A stretch of 64,000 nt of DNA from the NCBI RefSeq assembly GCF_000739935.1, contig NZ_BBJU01000001.1, forward strand, positions 45,780 to 109,779. Direction: 5' to 3'. This DNA comes from Agrobacterium rubi TR3 = NBRC 13261. GTDB lineage: Bacteria > Pseudomonadota > Alphaproteobacteria > Rhizobiales > Rhizobiaceae. The first letter of the stretch is position 1, and the number at the start of each line of letters is the position of its first letter. This document shows positions 25,930 to 33,973 of this stretch, one piece after another. Below the pieces are notes generated by a model. That model did no database searches and had not been told where the DNA came from. It saw only the letters and a program-made list of their open reading frames with translations. A program made the position numbers and the translations under genes.

Positions 25930-26724
25930 ATGTCAGTTTCTACACGCATCGCACCGCATCTGCCTTACCTTCGCAGATTTGCCCGTGCCGTATGCGGTTC
26001 ACAATCGACTGGCGATGCCTATGTTGCCGCCAGCCTGGAAGCACTCATCGCCGATGTCAGCATTTTTCCGCAGACCAGCAATGACCGTGTTTCACTTTAC
26101 CAATTGTTTGTCTCGATCTTTAGTTCCGTTACGATCAACATCAAGAGCGACGAAAACCTCACCGGTTGGGAAAAGCGCGCATCGGCGAACCTGTCGGCCG
26201 TTCCAGCTGTGCCACGTCAGGCCTTCCTGTTGACGACGGTCGAGGAATTCTCCGTTCCAGAAGTTGCCGAAATTCTGCGCGTTCCAGAATCTCAGGTCAG
26301 CAAGCTGATCGATGAAGCTGCGTCCGAAATCGCCCGCCAGGTCGCAACCGACATCATGATCATCGAGGATGAGCCTCTGATTGCCATGGATATCGAGCAG
26401 ATGGTGACCGACCTTGGCCACAATGTGACGGGTATCGCGCGCACCCATAAGGAAGCGCTTGAACTCTTCCATCGCACACAGCCAAAGATGATCCTTGCCG
26501 ACATTCAGCTTGCAGACGGAAGTTCCGGTCTGGAAGCCATGAAGGAAATCCTTCAGATGACGACATTGCCGGTCATCTTCATCACGGCATTCCCAGAGCG
26601 CCTGTTGACGGGCGAACGCCCTGAGCCGACATTCCTGGTCACCAAGCCGTTCAATCCGGACATGGTCAAGGCCCTGATCAGCCAGGCTCTTTTCTTCAAC
26701 GAAAGTTCCCGTGTCGCCGCATAA
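25930..26724 (+). CDS. phyR: Anti-anti-sigma response regulator PhyR
   Basis: 264 aa. The N-terminal ~135 residues mimic an ECF sigma factor (sigma 2- and sigma 4-like parts). The C-terminal receiver domain (142-260) has acid pair E146/D147, phospho-acceptor D191 in I-L-A-D-I-Q-L, the F-I-T-A-F FATGUY-type motif (T219) and Lys239. Phosphorylation exposes the sigma-like part, which then binds NepR. ATG 25930 has GGGAGAA upstream. Divergent from nepR-ecfG and with a perfect EcfG promoter, so it is part of a positive loop. An HWE kinase gene follows on the same strand. Confidence 0.95.
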   Translation: MSVSTRIAPHLPYLRRFARAVCGSQSTGDAYVAASLEALIADVSIFPQTSNDRVSLYQLFVSIFSSVTINIKSDENLTGWEKRASANLSAVPAVPRQAFLLTTVEEFSVPEVAEILRVPESQVSKLIDEAASEIARQVATDIMIIEDEPLIAMDIEQMVTDLGHNVTGIARTHKEALELFHRTQPKMILADIQLADGSSGLEAMKEILQMTTLPVIFITAFPERLLTGERPEPTFLVTKPFNPDMVKALISQALFFNESSRVAA

Positions 26725-26753
26725 TCATTAGCACGCATTTTTGAGAAGAATTT

Positions 26754-26778
26754 GGAACTCGGGTTCTTACCCGGCGTT
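26754..26778 (+). promoter_or_regulatory. EcfG promoter for HWE kinase 1
   Basis: GGAAC (26754-26758), 16 bases, CGTT (26775-26778). A perfect match, 58 bases before the TTG start at 26837. Confidence 0.85.
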
Positions 26779-26836
26779 GACGTTGGTATGTTCAAACGTA
26801 GCGACAACCATCGCTGTTCCCCGTTAGGAGATCGTA

Positions 26837-27832
26837 TTGCATCGGCTGGCGTGGCATAATGGTGAGCGGGACGAGGGGGAGCTGCACGATTCGCTCGTGC
26901 TCGCCCTCTTGGACTCCGACGAGACGGTGATGCTGCAAGACCGCGATAAGGAGTATATCTTTATCGCCAATCTTCCCGATGTCTGGAATTTCCCCTCAAA
27001 TTCGTCCGGTACGCCAACCGACCTGTCAATGTTCGGCCAGGACATTGCTGGTCGTCTGTCGGAACTGAAACGAGACCTGACGGCAGCTGGCAGCCGCGGC
27101 ATGCTCGAAGTCACCGCCGGTAAGGACCGGGTGTTCCAGTTCCACGTCTATTCCACCGTCAACATGTCCGGCCAAAGGGTGTTGAAAACGACGATCAGAG
27201 AAATGACCGTCGAGCGGCGGCGTGAACAATTGCTGCGCTCCCTGTTGCGTGAAGTCAGTCACCGCTCCAAAAACCTGCTCGCCATCATCCAGAGCCTGTC
27301 AGCCCAGACGGCACGCTTTAGCTTTACCAAAGACGATTTTCTGCGCAAATTCCGGGGCAGGCTTCATGCGCTGGCGCAATCTCAGGATCTCATCACCGAT
27401 TCCGATTGGCGTGGTGCCGAAATCTTCGACCTCTTGAAGCAGCAGTCGGACCTTTATCTACCGGAATACCCGCAGTTGATCAAAATGGTGGGTGAGAACC
27501 TTTTGCTGAACCCCAATGGCGCGCTCTACGTCGGTCTTGCGTTCCACGAACTCGTGGTCAATACAGTCAGCCATGGCGGCAACCTGTCACAGCATTCGCC
27601 GATCACGCTCGATTGTCGCAAGGACGGCGAGTTCTTCGAGGTGCGCTGGAGCGAGCCGCTGGGCGGATCGACCGTCATGCCGTCGTCTGTCGACGGCAGC
27701 AAACGCAGCAACTTTGGAAGTGTTGTGCTGGAAAAAGTTGTGCCTGCTGCGCTGGGCGGTGAAGCGAAGTACGGCGTCTCGACCGAGACCATAGACTATT
27801 TTCTGCGCTTCCCTGCACCTCTCCCCACCTGA
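26837..27832 (+). CDS. HWE/HisKA_2-family sensor histidine kinase, soluble, probable PhyR kinase
   Basis: 331 aa. An N-terminal PAS-like sensor region (about residues 20-125) is followed by a dimerisation helix with the phospho-acceptor H142 in E-V-S-H-R-S-K-N-L-L. The ATPase domain includes F-H-E-L-V-V-N-T-V-S-H-G, the N-box. No membrane segment, so it should sense a cytoplasmic signal. Translation starts at TTG 26837: TAGGAG lies seven bases upstream and no in-frame ATG is near. It directly follows phyR and has its own EcfG promoter, fitting the PhyK-type kinases that phosphorylate PhyR. Its stimulus is unknown. Confidence 0.85.
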   Translation: MHRLAWHNGERDEGELHDSLVLALLDSDETVMLQDRDKEYIFIANLPDVWNFPSNSSGTPTDLSMFGQDIAGRLSELKRDLTAAGSRGMLEVTAGKDRVFQFHVYSTVNMSGQRVLKTTIREMTVERRREQLLRSLLREVSHRSKNLLAIIQSLSAQTARFSFTKDDFLRKFRGRLHALAQSQDLITDSDWRGAEIFDLLKQQSDLYLPEYPQLIKMVGENLLLNPNGALYVGLAFHELVVNTVSHGGNLSQHSPITLDCRKDGEFFEVRWSEPLGGSTVMPSSVDGSKRSNFGSVVLEKVVPAALGGEAKYGVSTETIDYFLRFPAPLPT

Positions 27833-27939
27833 TCTCAATTTTTCGACATGCGTTGGCGCATAGCAGGGACGTTGCGTCTCTGTGCATTCTTGGAAGATGG
27901 AGTATCGAGGGAGTGGGAGGCACGTATCATCGGTGCATA

Positions 27940-28047
27940 AAACGAAAAAGCACGGCTCCTTAGAGCCGTGCTGTTCATTACAGGTTTTCAGGGGCAAAAC
28001 CTGCGACGCCAAGCCTCAGGCGGGGACGGGGAGTGGCTTGGCTTGCT
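27940..28047 (-). ncRNA. Candidate GSR small RNA with C-rich loops (GsrN-like)
   Basis: About 108 nt, placed between the 3' ends of the two HWE kinase genes. A perfect EcfG promoter (28053-28077) points into it. Three hairpins follow in order. First, GCCAAGCC/GGCTTGGC (28042-28035, 28015-28008) with a 19-base loop holding two CCCC runs. Second, CAGGTTTT/AAAACCTG (28003-27996, 27988-27981) with loop GCCCCTG. Third, a 10-bp terminator AGCACGGCTC/GAGCCGTGCT (27972-27949) followed by TTTTTCGTTTT. No plausible ORF fits. C-rich loops pair with ribosome binding sites in many regulatory RNAs, and Caulobacter GsrN is a sigma-T-dependent RNA with such a loop. Homology to GsrN is inferred, not shown. 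Confidence 0.75.
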
Positions 28048-28052
28048 GGAAT

Positions 28053-28077
28053 AACGAGACAGCCGATTGTTGGTTCC
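28053..28077 (-). promoter_or_regulatory. EcfG promoter for the small RNA
   Basis: On the minus strand GGAAC (plus 28073-28077), 16 bases, CGTT (plus 28053-28056). Perfect match; transcription would start near 28047, just ahead of the first hairpin. Confidence 0.85.
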
Positions 28078-28094
28078 AACGGGCTTCAGCTTTT

Positions 28095-29834
28095 TTAATC
28101 GACAGGCGACGTGTCTTTGCGGGTTAGAAAATGGCGCACCGGCGCCGTCAATGTCCAGCGGAAGCCCGCATCGGTGTATTCTATTGAAATATTGGCCGAA
28201 AATGCCGTTTCCGCATGGCGCTTTATGATCGTGCTGCCAAAGCCCGTTGAGGTCGGTTCGATTGCCGGGGGACCACCGACCTCTTTCCAGTCGATCGTCA
28301 ACAGATCGTGATCGTCCTTGCGACCTTGCGGGCGAGACCACGACAATTCCACAATCGCGCCCTTGGTGGACAGTGCGCCGTATTTCATCGAGTTGGTGGC
28401 GAGTTCGTGGAGGATGAGGCCGAAGTTCTGGGCTGCTTCCGGGGATAGCATGAAGTCGGGGCCGCTGATCTTGATCTGATCGATGACGCTGCCAAAGACC
28501 TGAATATGATTTTCGACCAGTTTGCGCATTGGCACACCTTGCCATTGCACCTCGGCCAAGGCGCCGATCGACATTGCCAAGCCACGCAGACGATAGTCGA
28601 CGGCCTTCTGGAATTCCTCGACCGTCGTATTCTCACGCGCCAGCTGGCGCATCATGGCCTGCACCAGCGTCAGCAGGTTTTTGGAGCGATGGACGAGTTC
28701 CTGTAAAATGAGATGGGTCTGGTCTTCGGCCTGGCTGCGATCGAAGGACGCGTTGGATAATGCGACTGCGACGTGGTTGGCTTCTTTGATCTTGGTGTCG
28801 ATTGGCGCGACGATTTTACCTTCGCCAATGCGCTGGGCCATCTCCACCAGCTCACGGATCGAGCCGCGCAGTTGCACGCCGACCAGATAGGCACCGGTGA
28901 TGGCAATGATAACGAGCAGAAGGCTGCCGGCCATCATCTTGCGCCATGTGCTTGCAAGCGCCGACCTTGTGTTGTCTGCCGGACCCCAGATTACCGCCTT
29001 CCATGACCATCCGGGTAGTTGCGAGTAGGCGTGAATGACGCCGTCTTCATCTTCGAAGCTGCCGCTCAAGGCGCGCATCTGGTCGAGGGCCAGTGGCTGG
29101 GAAAAAACAGTTCCCGTGGCGACCTCATCGGGACGGCTGGAATTGACGACGCGGTTATCGCTGTCCAGAACGGCAATCGTCCATCCCGGCGGCAATCCGT
29201 CATCATTGATCAGCCCGCTCAGATCCCGGGCATTCTGTGTCATGATCAACACGTCGCCGGTTGCGCTCAGCGTGGAGGGCAGAGGGCGCATGACGTTGAA
29301 GACCCATTCCTTGCTGGTCTTGCCGTAGAAAATATCCGAAACGACAATCCGGGCGCCGGTGATGACGTCCTTCAGTCTCAGGTCGGCGGGAACGTTCCCC
29401 AACTGCTGATCGAAGGGCACGCGCGTGTTCAGCCGCTGTTTGCCATCTGCTTTCGCAACGATGACATAAAGCCCCTGTCGCTGGAGGCTCTCGCTCACCC
29501 GCTTGTGAAAAGCCGAGAGGTCGCCATTTTCAAGTTCTGGGAACTGTGCCAGGAGGTTGAGGGACGTCGCCATTTCCTGCAGACGACGATCGACATTGCG
29601 GCTGATGGCGCGTGCATCCTCGACGGCTTCTCGCTGAAGGTCGTCTCTTTCGTCCGCCTCCAGTTTCAGCATCAGATAAGCGACGAATATAATCAGGGGC
29701 AACGTGATTACCGCAGTCATAACAACGAGATAAACGCTGATCGGCGCAGTTGGGAAGAAATTCGCGAGGCGTTGTCTGAACTTGGTAATGAGTGCGTTTC
29801 GCATTGTCTCGCCGGGTTCGGCTGGAGCTGACAT
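28095..29834 (-). CDS. HWE/HisKA_2-family sensor histidine kinase, membrane-bound with periplasmic sensor
   Basis: 579 aa. Transmembrane helix 1 (about 32-56), a large periplasmic Cache-like sensor domain (about 60-300), transmembrane helix 2 (about 302-320) and a HAMP-like linker come first. The kinase core has phospho-acceptor H382 in E-L-V-H-R-S-K-N-L-L and N-box L-H-E-L-A-T-N-S-M-K-Y-G-A-L. The core matches the kinases that signal to PhyR, and the gene is in the GSR cluster, so PhyR is the likely partner. ATG 29834 lacks a clear ribosome site, and ATG 29804 is an alternative. I found no perfect EcfG promoter in front of it, unlike kinase 1. The first helix begins well inside either start. 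Confidence 0.87.
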   Translation of the reverse strand: MSAPAEPGETMRNALITKFRQRLANFFPTAPISVYLVVMTAVITLPLIIFVAYLMLKLEADERDDLQREAVEDARAISRNVDRRLQEMATSLNLLAQFPELENGDLSAFHKRVSESLQRQGLYVIVAKADGKQRLNTRVPFDQQLGNVPADLRLKDVITGARIVVSDIFYGKTSKEWVFNVMRPLPSTLSATGDVLIMTQNARDLSGLINDDGLPPGWTIAVLDSDNRVVNSSRPDEVATGTVFSQPLALDQMRALSGSFEDEDGVIHAYSQLPGWSWKAVIWGPADNTRSALASTWRKMMAGSLLLVIIAITGAYLVGVQLRGSIRELVEMAQRIGEGKIVAPIDTKIKEANHVAVALSNASFDRSQAEDQTHLILQELVHRSKNLLTLVQAMMRQLARENTTVEEFQKAVDYRLRGLAMSIGALAEVQWQGVPMRKLVENHIQVFGSVIDQIKISGPDFMLSPEAAQNFGLILHELATNSMKYGALSTKGAIVELSWSRPQGRKDDHDLLTIDWKEVGGPPAIEPTSTGFGSTIIKRHAETAFSANISIEYTDAGFRWTLTAPVRHFLTRKDTSPVD

Positions 29835-29951
29835 TCAAGTGGGCAAACCGTAGAATGTCGGAAGCGATTACGCCGTGCAATCCCAACTTATATTCAACGT
29901 CATCAGGTATTTTCGATATTTGATTCGTTCTAATATGCCTAAAACTTTGGC

Positions 29952-29976
29952 GGAACCAATCCCTTTTTGCCCCGTT
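29952..29976 (+). promoter_or_regulatory. EcfG promoter for the PRC-barrel protein gene
   Basis: GGAAC (29952-29956), 16 bases, CGTT (29973-29976). Perfect match, 83 bases before the ATG at 30059. Confidence 0.87.
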
Positions 29977-30058
29977 TGCAATTCAACAGGCTCGCACAGA
30001 AAACGGACCTACCGTTCGGAGCCAGTTGAAAAATCGAGGATCAAGGAAAGGTATTACA

Positions 30059-30610
30059 ATGAAAAAGACATTTGCGACACTCATCTCTGCGGCTCTGCTG
30101 GGCTCTACCGCATTCGCACCAATTGCAATGGCTCAGACCACGGCACCGGCTGCCCCAAGCGCAACATCGCCAGCGACGCCAGCCACACCGGCTATGCCAA
30201 GCACGACCTCGGCATCCGGCGGTGCCTATCTGACGGAGCAGGCCGCTACGCAGATCAGTGCAAACGATTACATCGGCAGCGCAGTCTACACATCGACAGA
30301 TGAAAGCATCGGCAGCGTGACCAACCTCATTCTCGAGGAAAATGGCGGGATCGTCGCAGCCGTTGTCGGCGTGGGTGGTTTCCTGGGCATCGGCGCAAAG
30401 GATGTTGCCGTCCCAATGAGCAAGCTGACCGTGACGCGCGACGCTGCAAACGGGACCATCCGCTTGACGACGACGGAAACAGCCGAGACTTTGAAGGCTG
30501 CTCCAGAATTCGTCACGATGAAGGAAAAGAAGGCTGAAGAAGGTTCCGCAGCACCCGCTGCTACGCCGTCTGCCACCGGTGGCGCAACCACGACTGCGCC
30601 CAAGCCATAA
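30059..30610 (+). CDS. Exported PRC-barrel domain protein, stress-induced
   Basis: 183 aa from ATG 30059, preceded by AAGGAAAGG. A Sec signal peptide (M-A-Q cleavage near residue 26) and an Ala/Pro/Thr-rich low-complexity linker come first. A PRC-barrel follows at about residues 65-140, with D-Y-I-G-S-A-V-Y, G-S-V-T-N-L-I-L-E and V-A-V-P-M-S-K-L, and the tail is rich in Ala/Thr/Pro/Lys. The domain is common in alphaproteobacterial stress proteins of the periplasm; its biochemical role is not established. The perfect EcfG promoter upstream makes it a probable GSR output. A terminator follows. Confidence 0.8.
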   Translation: MKKTFATLISAALLGSTAFAPIAMAQTTAPAAPSATSPATPATPAMPSTTSASGGAYLTEQAATQISANDYIGSAVYTSTDESIGSVTNLILEENGGIVAAVVGVGGFLGIGAKDVAVPMSKLTVTRDAANGTIRLTTTETAETLKAAPEFVTMKEKKAEEGSAAPAATPSATGGATTTAPKP

Positions 30611-30632
30611 CATAGAGTTACCTGGGAGAGGA

Positions 30633-30686
30633 GCTACGAGAGCGTTCTCGTAGCGAAAACACCGGCCTTGTGGCCGGTGTTTTTTT
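30633..30686 (+). terminator. Two hairpins ending the PRC-barrel transcript
   Basis: GCTACGAGA/TCTCGTAGC (30633-30654) is followed by a strong terminator with arms at 30657-30667 and 30672-30682 (core ACACCGGCC/GGCCGGTGT, loop TTGT) and seven T at 30680-30686. Confidence 0.88.
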
Positions 30687-30720
30687 ACATTGATATAAGA
30701 ATGTGCGTCGTGCCGAAGTC

Positions 30721-31704
30721 TTACATGCTGTCGTTGCGCGATGAGTGCCACCGCCATGCTGAGCGGATGATGTCGGTTAGCGTATATTGCGGCTCCCATC
30801 CCAGCACTTCGCGGGCCTTGTCGTTGTTGGCGACGAGCGTCGTCGAGTCGCCCTCACGACGGTCGGTATATTCAACCGGGAAGGGGCGGCCTGAGACCTC
30901 GGAGATCGTATCGAGCAGTTCCTTGACTGTCGTTCCGGTTCCGGTGCCTAGGTTGAGTTCGACGGTTTCACCACCATTCAGCAGATAATCGACGGCGCGC
31001 ACATGGGCATCGGCCAGATCGAGGATGTGAATGTAGTCACGCACGCAGGTTCCATCACGTGTGTCGTAGTCGGTGCCGAACACCTTGAAACCTTGGCGAC
31101 GTCCCAGCGCCGCTTCGATGGCCAGCGGTATGGCATGGGTTTCTGGCTTGTGCCACTCGCCGATGCGGCCTTCGAAGTCGGCGCCCGCCGCATTGAAATA
31201 GCGCAGCATCACGGATTTCAAATCCTTGTAGGTGCTGTAATCCTTCAGCGCCTGCTCGACCACCCATTTGGTGCGACCATAGGGATTGATGGGTGCTTGG
31301 CGGTGGGTTTCGTCCAGCGGCACGCGTTCCGGCAATCCATAGGTCGCGCAGGTCGAAGAAAAGACGAAAGCCTTCACGTCCGCGTCCATGGTGGCAGACA
31401 GCAAGGTCAGCGCGCCGGTGACGTTATTGTCGTAGAAGGCGACGGGATTTTTGACGGATTCACCAACCTCGATCAGGGCTGCGAAATGCAGGACGGCCTC
31501 GGGCTGGTGTTTTGCGAAGACCTCGTCGAGGCGAGCCTTGTCTCTGATATCGCCCTGCTCGAATGGTCCCCAGCGTACGAATTCTTCGTGGCCGTTGGAA
31601 AGATTGTCGAAGACGACAGGCTCATATCCGCGTTCAGCAAGCAGCAGGCAGGTGTGAGAACCGATATATCCGGCACCGCCGACAACAAGGACTTTTTTCC
31701 GCAT
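30721..31704 (-). CDS. galE: UDP-glucose 4-epimerase
   Basis: 327 aa. NAD-binding G-G-A-G-Y-I-G-S-H at residues 8-16, a catalytic Ser in F-S-S-T-C-A-T-Y-G, Y-G-R-T-K (Tyr/Lys) near residue 145, and the C-terminal D-R-R-E-G-D sugar-binding motif. Interconverts UDP-glucose and UDP-galactose; called exoB in rhizobia because UDP-galactose is needed for succinoglycan and LPS. It lies in the GSR cluster but shows no EcfG promoter and is separated from its neighbours by terminators on both sides, so its presence may be incidental. Confidence 0.92.
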   Translation of the reverse strand: MRKKVLVVGGAGYIGSHTCLLLAERGYEPVVFDNLSNGHEEFVRWGPFEQGDIRDKARLDEVFAKHQPEAVLHFAALIEVGESVKNPVAFYDNNVTGALTLLSATMDADVKAFVFSSTCATYGLPERVPLDETHRQAPINPYGRTKWVVEQALKDYSTYKDLKSVMLRYFNAAGADFEGRIGEWHKPETHAIPLAIEAALGRRQGFKVFGTDYDTRDGTCVRDYIHILDLADAHVRAVDYLLNGGETVELNLGTGTGTTVKELLDTISEVSGRPFPVEYTDRREGDSTTLVANNDKAREVLGWEPQYTLTDIIRSAWRWHSSRNDSM

Positions 31705-31789
31705 CCAACATTCTCTCCGTTAAAAGACGTGTTGGCAAACTGCGTAACATTTTGTCGGCAGAAGGGCAGCGGAATTTATTGCAGGTGAA

Positions 31790-31821
31790 AAGGAAAAGCC
31801 GCCTTCTGGTTGAAGGCGGCT
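31790..31821 (-). terminator. Terminator of the DUF883/holin-like operon
   Basis: On the minus strand a 10-bp stem (AGCCGCCTTC/GAAGGCGGCT, plus 31797-31821) runs into TTTTCC. It lies 12 bases after the membrane protein stop. Confidence 0.8.
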
Positions 31822-31832
31822 CTTGAAGTGCG

Positions 31833-32252
31833 TTATTTCTTCTTTAAAATCGTCGTTCGGGTCGCGACATAACCAATGGCGATGGCTGTAAGCAGTGTCA
31901 CGAATGGTCTGGCCGCAAGAGCCCCACCAGCCAGCGATTGTGCCGCAAGCGGCGCTGCTGCCAGCGGTAGGAGTGGCCTTGTCGCATAGACGCGGGGCCT
32001 GCGCTTGATTGACAAGCTGACCAGCATGATGACACCGAGCAGAAATGCGACGCCCGCAATCACCAGTGCCGCCGGTCCGGCGCCGATTTCCTTGGCAAGG
32101 TAAATCGAACCACCGACGATCGCTGCGATGAAAGCGATCAGGAAGAATACGCCTGCCAGTGTCCACAAGATGATGGTGGACTTGATACGGCGTGTCACCA
32201 ATTGGCCTTCCCGCTGGGTATCACCGAGATAAAGCAGCAGCGTTTGAAGCAT
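31833..32252 (-). CDS. Small membrane protein, phage-holin-superfamily/DUF1469-like
   Basis: 139 aa. Two adjacent hydrophobic helices (about residues 25-48 and 52-78) are followed by a third weaker one near 110-132 and a Lys-rich C-terminus. This composition, and pairing with a DUF883 protein, is typical of the YqjE/DUF1469 group. The gene starts nine bases after the DUF883 stop, so the two are co-translated from one EcfG-driven mRNA. In enterobacteria the equivalent yqjD-yqjE pair is also stress/stationary-phase induced. Exact function unknown. Confidence 0.75.
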   Translation of the reverse strand: MLQTLLLYLGDTQREGQLVTRRIKSTIILWTLAGVFFLIAFIAAIVGGSIYLAKEIGAGPAALVIAGVAFLLGVIMLVSLSIKRRPRVYATRPLLPLAAAPLAAQSLAGGALAARPFVTLLTAIAIGYVATRTTILKKK

Positions 32253-32261
32253 GTGCCTGCC

Positions 32262-32603
32262 TTACTTGCGGGTGACGAGCGCGATAAGGAAGCCTGCAGC
32301 AACAGCGATGCCGAGAGACTGAAGCGGGTTCTTCTGAACCTGATAGGTCAGATTGTCGTTGAGCGACTGGATTTCGTTGCGCACTGTCGCAACGGTTTCT
32401 TCACCGGCGGCCATCGCGTCGTCTGCTGCGCGCGAAGCACGGGCCTTGACTTCGTGCGATACACCAGCGCCGAGCGCCTTGACGCTACCGGCCAGATTGG
32501 CCAAGTCTTCGCGCAACTGTGCCAGCTGTGCGGATACTTCGGCAGCATCACCGCCTTCAAGAGTTTCGCGGACCTTGTCTTCTACGTTGCGAACCGTCGC
32601 CAT
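32262..32603 (-). CDS. DUF883 (ElaB/YqjD/CsbD-like) membrane-anchored helical protein
   Basis: 113 aa from ATG 32603 (AAAGGA upstream). A long amphipathic coiled-coil region (residues 5-85) precedes one C-terminal transmembrane helix with a glycine pattern (G-I-A-V-A-A-G-F-L-I-A-L) and a basic end, as in YqjD/ElaB. Those E. coli proteins anchor ribosomes at the membrane in stationary phase; whether this one does is unknown. First gene of the operon behind the perfect EcfG promoter at 32665-32689. Confidence 0.82.
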   Translation of the reverse strand: MATVRNVEDKVRETLEGGDAAEVSAQLAQLREDLANLAGSVKALGAGVSHEVKARASRAADDAMAAGEETVATVRNEIQSLNDNLTYQVQKNPLQSLGIAVAAGFLIALVTRK

Positions 32604-32664
32604 GATGTTTCCTTTGCTTGACATGATTGAGAACGCCGTACCCACGGCTCACACTTGGACCGAA

Positions 32665-32689
32665 AACGTGTCCGCCGTGGTTTTGTTCC
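32665..32689 (-). promoter_or_regulatory. EcfG promoter for the DUF883 operon
   Basis: On the minus strand GGAAC (plus 32685-32689), 16 bases, CGTT (plus 32665-32668). Perfect match, 62 bases before the ATG at 32603. Confidence 0.88.
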
Positions 32690-32827
32690 TTCAATGAGCG
32701 CGATGAGATATAAAAAACAGAGTGATTGCAGAATCTCGTCCGCGGGTTTGTTTTCCTGTCACAAGCATCATATAAGGCCCCTCTCAAGACGTGACCTTAC
32801 CTAACCTCGATAAGATGTGACTGACAG

Positions 32828-33925
32828 ATGCTGCAAACGCCATACTACCTGATCGATAAAACCAAGCTTCTTCGCAACATGGAGAAGATTGCCTATGTGC
32901 GCGAGAAATCCGGCGCCAAGGCATTGTTGGCGCTCAAGTGTTTCGCGACGTGGTCCGTTTTCGATTTCATGTCGCAATATATGGATGGCACGACATCGTC
33001 CTCGCTCTATGAAGTGCGTCTGGGTCGCGAGAAATTCGGCGGCGAAACGCACGCCTATAGCGTGGCCTATGCCGATTACGAGATCGATGAGGTCATCGCC
33101 AACGCCGACAAGATCATCTTCAACTCCATCGGTCAGCTGGAACGCTTTGCCGATAAGGCATCCGGCATCACGCGGGGTCTGCGTCTCAACCCGCAGGTCT
33201 CCTCCTCCACCTTCGATATCGCCGATCCGGCACGGCCCTTCAGCCGTCTGGGCGAATGGGATGTGTCCAAGGTCGAAAAGGTCATGGACCGTATCTCCGG
33301 CTTCATGATCCACAACAACTGCGAAAATGGCGATTTCGATCTGTTCGACCGCATGTTGTCGCAGATCGAGGAGAAATTCGGCACGCTTCTGGCGCGGGTG
33401 GAATGGGTAAGCCTTGGCGGCGGCATCCACTTTACCGGTGACAATTACCCTGTTGACCGCTTCTGCGATCGTCTCAAGCAATTCTCTGAAAAATACGGCG
33501 TTCAGGTCTATCTGGAGCCCGGCGAGGCTTCGATCACCAAGAGCACGACCTTGGAAACAACGGTTCTTGATACGCTGTTCAACGGCAAGAACCTCGCCAT
33601 CGTGGACAGCTCGATCGAAGCGCACTTGCTGGATTTGCTGATCTACCGCGAAACGGCCAAGGTCTCCCCCAACGAGGGTGACCACGCTTACATGGTCTGT
33701 GGCAAGTCTTGCCTTGCAGGCGATGTGTTCGGCGAATTTCGTTTTGAAAACGAATTGAAGGTGGGCGACCGCGTGTCGTTTCAGGACACGGCCGGTTACA
33801 CCATGGTCAAGAAAAACTGGTTCAATGGCGTCAAAATGCCGACCATTGCCATCAAGGAACTGGACGGGTCTATCCGCGCCGTCCGTGAATTCGACTTCGC
33901 TGATTTCCAGCAAAGCCTGTCTTAA
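32828..33925 (+). CDS. nspC: Carboxynorspermidine/carboxyspermidine decarboxylase
   Basis: 365 aa. A PLP fold III (alanine racemase-like) decarboxylase. The PLP lysine is in A-L-L-A-L-K-C-F (near residue 38), the phosphate-binding loop is S-L-G-G-G-I-H-F, and L-E-P-G-E-A and the C-G-K-S-C-L-A-G-D active-site Cys motif follow. It removes CO2 from carboxyspermidine to give spermidine. With the next gene it forms the alternative spermidine pathway used by Agrobacterium and many other bacteria in place of AdoMet decarboxylase/spermidine synthase. The ATG at 32828 is the natural start. It is divergent from the DUF883 operon, with about 220 bases between starts. Confidence 0.9.
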   Translation: MLQTPYYLIDKTKLLRNMEKIAYVREKSGAKALLALKCFATWSVFDFMSQYMDGTTSSSLYEVRLGREKFGGETHAYSVAYADYEIDEVIANADKIIFNSIGQLERFADKASGITRGLRLNPQVSSSTFDIADPARPFSRLGEWDVSKVEKVMDRISGFMIHNNCENGDFDLFDRMLSQIEEKFGTLLARVEWVSLGGGIHFTGDNYPVDRFCDRLKQFSEKYGVQVYLEPGEASITKSTTLETTVLDTLFNGKNLAIVDSSIEAHLLDLLIYRETAKVSPNEGDHAYMVCGKSCLAGDVFGEFRFENELKVGDRVSFQDTAGYTMVKKNWFNGVKMPTIAIKELDGSIRAVREFDFADFQQSLS

Positions 33926-33973
33926 CATCAAACCAAGCTCATCCCTGCGGGGATAAAGGGGGCATCACCTGAA

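Noticed and set aside
27833..28094. Treating the kinase 1 / kinase 2 gap as a simple convergent terminator
   Set aside because: The T-tract exists only on the minus strand, and a perfect promoter plus two further hairpins point the same way, so an RNA gene explains it better.
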